Source: GCA-2720865 sp047630275 (GTDB lineage: Bacteria; Bdellovibrionota; Bacteriovoracia; Bacteriovoracales; Bacteriovoracaceae). Taken from it: a stretch of DNA of 64,000 nucleotides. The stretch covers positions 1,962,118 to 2,026,117 of the forward strand of contig JBLHVN010000001.1 of the NCBI GenBank assembly GCA_047630275.1. Reading direction: 5' to 3'. The first letter of the stretch is position 1. The number at the start of each line of letters is the position of its first letter. Shown piece by piece: positions 60,790-64,000 of this stretch. A program made the translations under genes and the position numbers. Under the pieces are notes generated by a model that searched no databases, was not told where the DNA came from, and worked only from the letters and a program-made list of their open reading frames with translations.

Positions 60790-61463
60790 TCCTTAACTCC
60801 TTTAAATGATCTTCGGTGAATCTTAGTCACTCCTAAGGATCCAATGGCCTTTCTATGAAACTGAGTAGGATAACCTGAGTTCTTTTCAAATCCGTAACCT
60901 GGATATTTTAGAGAGAGCTGACTCATCAAACGATCTCGATATTGCTTGGCAATAATAGAGGCTAGCCCAATCACTTTAGATTTAGAATCACCTTTTATAA
61001 CCGTAACTTCACGGCAAGCGCTTAAGTTACTCTCTGGAGATCTATTGCCATCGATCAACCACGAGCCTTTAAATGTTTTATTCCTAGCAATCTTAAAACT
61101 TTCCCTCATGGCCTTAAGACTTGCTTGAAGAATATTGATCTTATCAATCTCAAGTGGTGAGATTTCAACAATAGAAAAATAACCACATCCTTTCAAAGGA
61201 CCCTTAAAGGCAATCTTTGATCCTTGTTTTAATAAAGTTAGGTCAATGGATAGTTCTTCAAGAATAAGATCACGCTTTTTTGAATTAAGCTTCTTTGAAT
61301 CATCTATGTTCAGCTTTCCTAAAACTTTCAAAGCAGCCTTTGGCTTTGATAAAACCACTGTGGCCCCAACAACAGGACCCGCTAAAGGACCTCGCCCAAC
61401 TTCATCAGAGCCTGCAATAGCATTGTCATTGGTTAATATATATTTTGATTCAAATCTTGGCAT
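60780..61463 (-). CDS. rnhB: Ribonuclease HII
   Basis: Cleaves RNA in RNA-DNA hybrids. AIAGSDEVGRGPLAGPVVGATVVL carries the catalytic Asp-Glu near the N terminus, GSWLIDGNRSPE the middle Asp, and VTVIKGDSKSKVIGLASIIAKQYRDRLM the final acidic residue and the SIIAK motif. Length 227 residues is usual. A terminator-like hairpin lies between it and rplS, so only part of the transcripts may reach it. Confidence 0.94.
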   Translation of the reverse strand: MPRFESKYILTNDNAIAGSDEVGRGPLAGPVVGATVVLSKPKAALKVLGKLNIDDSKKLNSKKRDLILEELSIDLTLLKQGSKIAFKGPLKGCGYFSIVEISPLEIDKINILQASLKAMRESFKIARNKTFKGSWLIDGNRSPESNLSACREVTVIKGDSKSKVIGLASIIAKQYRDRLMSQLSLKYPGYGFEKNSGYPTQFHRKAIGSLGVTKIHRRSFKGVKEFL

Positions 61464-61470
61464 TTAGGCG

Positions 61471-61521
61471 AAAAAAAACCCTTAACACTTGTAGAAAAGA
61501 ACTTTCTACATGAGTTAAGGG
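61471..61521 (-). terminator. Hairpin with T run between rplS and rnhB
   Basis: On the minus strand CCCTTAAC...TGTAGAAA pairs with TTTCTACA...GTTAAGGG and is followed by eight T. A clear rho-independent terminator inside an otherwise continuous operon. Confidence 0.8.
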
Positions 61522-61529
61522 CCATCTTT

Positions 61530-61892
61530 TTATTTTCTGTCGTAATCAATCGCGATTCTAGCAGACTTACCAGAACGATCTCTAAGATAGTAAAGTTTCG
61601 ATCTACGAGACTTACCTCTTTGCATAACTTCAACTTTATCAATTGAAGGTGAATGAAATGGAAAAACTCTTTCCACGCCAATTCCACTAGACATCTTTCT
61701 AATTCTAAAATGTCCGTTTAGGTTTTTTTCATTCTTAATTGAAATACAAACACCTTGGAAGATCTGAATTCTAGTCTTCTCGCCTTCAGTAATCTTAGCG
61801 TGAACAGCAATTGTGTCCCCAGTTCTAAAATCTGGCATTGTTTCAACTTCTTTCTTTGCGTAGTTTTTTTCTACTAAATCTAATAAGTTCAT
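61530..61892 (-). CDS. rplS: 50S ribosomal protein L19
   Basis: Begins at the ATG at 61892 (MNLLDLVEKNYAKKEVETMPDF), with GGGAG just upstream; an ATG four codons earlier contains the ribosome binding site and is less likely. The conserved segments FRTGDTIAVHAKITEGEKTRIQIFQGV, RKMSSGIGVERVFPFHSPSIDKVEV and RSKLYYLRDRSGKSARI are present in order. Length 120 residues. Part of the rimM-trmD-rplS-rnhB order. Confidence 0.97.
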   Translation of the reverse strand: MNLLDLVEKNYAKKEVETMPDFRTGDTIAVHAKITEGEKTRIQIFQGVCISIKNEKNLNGHFRIRKMSSGIGVERVFPFHSPSIDKVEVMQRGKSRRSKLYYLRDRSGKSARIAIDYDRK

Positions 61893-61973
61893 TTGAACTC
61901 CCATATTTTTTAATTACATCTTAGAGGACCGGTTTATCCGTTCTTAAGCGTAATCACGACTCCATAGGCTTGC

Positions 61974-62543
61974 TTAACTGTTCGCTTGTTTAAAGCGATC
62001 GAGGTAGATAGCAACAGCCGACCTTACTGATAAATGATTATAACCATCACTAGCACTGCCAGTTAAAGGTTCTAATCGAAAGTCTGCACTCTCAACTACC
62101 GAAGCATAAAGTCCCCAGCCTGTACCAAATAGCAATAATATAGGGCGTTTGTCAATGTTCGCCTTGCGGCAAGCTTCGATCATTCCCCCGTCGTGACTTT
62201 CAAAGTTAGCCCCAGTCACGACAATCAAGGGATCAACTCCCTCAGTTTCTTTAATCTTTAAGGCCGCATCTTCAATCGAATCAATAACTGAAGTATAGGC
62301 AAGGGCATCCTGCCTATCGGGGTTATAGGCCCCATTTTTGTCCTTCTCCCAATGCCCTAAGATCCTATTAACAAGTTCATGCTGGGCCTTCAATGGAGTG
62401 ACGATAAAGTAATGCTTAGCGCCATATGTCCGGCTGCTTCTCGAGATGTCATGAATATCAAGGTTTGTAACAGAAGTGGTTACAAGATCATCACGTTTAT
62501 TCTTAATAGGATGGTGAACAAGGGCCACATATAAGTCAGTCAT
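61974..62543 (-). CDS. SPOUT-like RNA methyltransferase (Methyltrn_RNA_4 type)
   Basis: 189 residues with the trefoil-knot features of PF09936-type SAM-dependent RNA methyltransferases: YVALVHHPIKNKRDDLVTTSVTNLDIHDISRSSRTYG, FIVTPLKAQHELV, LIVVTGANF and LLLFGTGWGL near the C terminus, then SASDGYNHLSVRSAVAIYLDR. Genes of this type are often next to, or fused with, trmD. It overlaps trmD by 8 bases. The RNA target is not known. Confidence 0.82.
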   Translation of the reverse strand: MTDLYVALVHHPIKNKRDDLVTTSVTNLDIHDISRSSRTYGAKHYFIVTPLKAQHELVNRILGHWEKDKNGAYNPDRQDALAYTSVIDSIEDAALKIKETEGVDPLIVVTGANFESHDGGMIEACRKANIDKRPILLLFGTGWGLYASVVESADFRLEPLTGSASDGYNHLSVRSAVAIYLDRFKQANS

Positions 62544-63273
62544 CTAAGAGATCCGGTCTAAATTTTTTCGTTATTCTTAATCGTTCTTCTTTTTTAAACT
62601 CAGAAATGGCCTTGTGATTCCCAGACAAAAGCACGTCAGGAACACTTAATCCTTCAAAGTCCCTAGGCCTTGTATAGACGGGCTCTTCTAAGAGTCCACC
62701 ATTAAAGGATTCATTTAAGCTACTTAGTTTATTTCCAAGGACACCAGGGATAAACCTTAGGGCAGAGTCCAAGATTGTTAAGACTGCAACCTCTCCTCCA
62801 GTGATAACAAAATCCCCAATAGAGATCACTTCATCCACATAGGCCTCAAGGAATCTTTCATCAATTCCTTCATAGCGTCCACAAATAAAGACTAAGTCTT
62901 TTGTAGAGTCTTTTGCCCAAACCCTAGAGGCAAATTCTTTGCAGTATTCATTGCTCCAAACCTTCCCTCGAGGAGAGGTGAAGACAATATGAAGCCTTTC
63001 TTTATAATTCTCGCCATAGTTTCCAGGCTTAACAATTCCTTCAATTAAGGCATTCTTTAGAACATCGGCCCTAATGACCATGCCCTCACTTCCACCAAAT
63101 GGGGCTGAGTCCACCCCTTTAAAACCTTTTTCACAATGATCGCGAAGGAGAACAGAGTGAAGTTCAAAAGGAACTCCTCGTTCCCCACGTAAGGCCTGCC
63201 CAGCAACGCCACTATCTAAATAAGAATCAAAAAGCTTTGGAAATGAATTGATGACCCAGATCTTCTTAGTCAT
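62536..63273 (-). CDS. trmD: tRNA (guanine37-N1)-methyltransferase
   Basis: Methylates G37 next to the anticodon. The SPOUT knot residues are seen in DSAPFGGSEGMVIRADVL, HIVFTSPRGKVWSNEYCKEFA, LVFICGRYEGIDERFLEAYVDEVISIGDFVITGGE and the C-terminal PVYTRPRDFEGLSVPDVLLSGNH. 245 residues, standard length. It overlaps rimM by 4 bases and the SPOUT gene by 8 bases. Confidence 0.96.
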   Translation of the reverse strand: MTKKIWVINSFPKLFDSYLDSGVAGQALRGERGVPFELHSVLLRDHCEKGFKGVDSAPFGGSEGMVIRADVLKNALIEGIVKPGNYGENYKERLHIVFTSPRGKVWSNEYCKEFASRVWAKDSTKDLVFICGRYEGIDERFLEAYVDEVISIGDFVITGGEVAVLTILDSALRFIPGVLGNKLSSLNESFNGGLLEEPVYTRPRDFEGLSVPDVLLSGNHKAISEFKKEERLRITKKFRPDLLDD

Positions 63274-63809
63274 TCATCATCACCTAGGTACTCTGGAACA
63301 TTGATCTTCATGAAGCCTTCTTCGATATTTGTCTCAACAACAAAGTTATCGATCATAGGGATCTCAATATTCTGCTCACCTCTAATCTCAAGGATTATTT
63401 GTGCGGAATTGTCGTAAAAGCTAGAGATCTTACCTACCTTCTCACCGGTTTTAGCATCTAAGATACTTAAACCTATAAGGTCATCTAGGTAAAATTCATC
63501 TTCACCAACTTCAGGAAGGTCTGATCTTTTAAAATAAATATCAAAAGGAAGCATTTCCTCAACTTTATTTCGATCAGTTACCTCTTTAAGAAAAGTTATG
63601 ACCTTATTACCAAAAGAGATCTGCGAGATCTGAAATTCCTGACCTTCAACCGGAAGCTTACTTCCATCTTTAGGGATCAAATAAACCTTTGAGCCTTTTT
63701 TTAGAACAGAGTCTTCAGTATTATAGAGGTGAAAAGCAAAGGCTCCCTTAATCCCATGGGGTTTAGAGCATCTTCCTAGTTCAATATATTCTTCTTCATT
63801 AATTTTCAT
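63270..63809 (-). CDS. rimM: Ribosome maturation factor RimM
   Basis: Assists 30S assembly by binding S19. Two beta-rich domains: ELGRCSKPHGIKGAFAFHLYNT with the G-x-x-x-x-x-H-G-I-K-G motif, and the PRC-barrel domain EFYLDDLIGLSILDAKTGEKVGKISSFYDNSAQIILEI, ending IPMIDNFVVETNIEEGFMKINVP. It is the first gene of the ribosomal operon and lies 108 bases from the 5S rRNA end. Confidence 0.93.
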   Translation of the reverse strand: MKINEEEYIELGRCSKPHGIKGAFAFHLYNTEDSVLKKGSKVYLIPKDGSKLPVEGQEFQISQISFGNKVITFLKEVTDRNKVEEMLPFDIYFKRSDLPEVGEDEFYLDDLIGLSILDAKTGEKVGKISSFYDNSAQIILEIRGEQNIEIPMIDNFVVETNIEEGFMKINVPEYLGDDE

Positions 63810-63874
63810 ATGATTTTAACAAGAGCGCCCGCTCTCGGCTCCTGCCTTCGCGTGCCTACCGTCCATCCTGGACA

Positions 63875-63908
63875 TAAAAAAAAACCCCTAGCCGAAACTA
63901 GGGGTTTT
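63875..63908 (-). terminator. rRNA operon terminator
   Basis: AAAACCCCTAG pairs with CTAGGGGTTTT around CCGAAA, followed by about ten T on the minus strand. It lies 10 bases past the 5S end. A second perfect small palindrome, GTCCA-TCC-TGGAC, is at 63861-63873. Confidence 0.9.
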
Positions 63909-63917
63909 ATTAAAAAA

Positions 63918-64000
63918 GGAGCGACCTGCTATTCTCACACACAGTCTCCCGTGCACTACCTTCGCCGCTAAAGAGCTTAACTTCCGAGTTCGGGATGGGA
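63918..64000 (-). rRNA. rrf: 5S ribosomal RNA, 3' part
   Basis: The minus strand reads CCCATCCCGAACTCGGAAGT then TTAAGCTC, with GGTAGT and the GAGAATAGCAGGTCGC 3' end, which is the 5S rRNA signature. The 5' end lies beyond the right edge of the window, and the rest of an rRNA operon is expected there. Confidence 0.95.

Overview
The window looks like chromosome of an AT-rich Gram-negative bacterium, most likely a relative of Bdellovibrio/Bacteriovorax (Bdellovibrionota). This is an inference from content: a TIGR02147/DUF4423 regulator, a TIGR02285-type binding protein, a giant phage-tail-fibre-like surface lipoprotein, and many small secreted proteins and lipoproteins without familiar homologues. 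LptD and SurE/NlpD-type genes show a Gram-negative envelope.

Layout. 0-11.5 kb: secreted proteins, a TIGR02147 regulator, a 2417-residue repetitive lipoprotein fibre ending in a formylglycine-generating-enzyme-like (FGE) fold, and a CsbD-like protein. 11.7-22.8 kb: a formyltransferase/GINT1-like polysaccharide enzyme, a binding protein plus histidine kinase pair, a degenerate-looking subtilase, a tiny four-cysteine secreted protein, a DASS anion transporter and envelope proteins. 22.9-27.3 kb: a compact sulfide-oxidation island (sulfide:quinone oxidoreductase, two half-size YeeE-type transporters, persulfide-dioxygenase-like MBL enzyme) divergent from a Crp/Fnr regulator and a TauE exporter, with a perfect TTGAT-N4-ATCAA box between them. 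27.5-37.3 kb: envelope proteins, a LAS-type peptidase, two tandem O-antigen-ligase paralogues and a sigma-54 activator. 37.4-45.4 kb is accessory: a cluster of small stress-like proteins (three of them with little or no similarity I can name), a group II intron 3' fragment, a large broken surface-protein gene, and two REP-associated tyrosine transposases with REP hairpins. 45.6-64 kb is mostly conserved core: nucleases, an accD-folC-lptD-trpG-like-trpF-like-surE-nlpD run, rsmI with an HD-GYP and an MBL enzyme, then rimM-trmD-SPOUT-rplS-rnhB-yraN, and at the right edge the end of an rRNA operon (5S).

How parts work together. The sulfide island can be read as a unit: SQR oxidises sulfide, the MBL enzyme handles persulfide, the transporters move sulfur species, and the divergent Crp-like protein probably controls both sides through the shared box. 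The HUH transposases explain a family of hairpins (core AAGGTGCCAGCAGRCT) at three places in the window, one of which sits exactly where the reading frame of a PKD/LAS surface protein is cut. A second, unrelated dispersed repeat (four copies) carries a promoter-like segment, and one copy abuts the group II intron fragment.

The strongest candidates for something undescribed are the REP/RAYT family with its broken target gene, the promoter-bearing repeat joined to the orphan domain V RNA, the fibre with an FGE-like tip, and the 37.5-39.1 kb small-protein cluster. All family assignments were made by eye from motifs; no database search was run.
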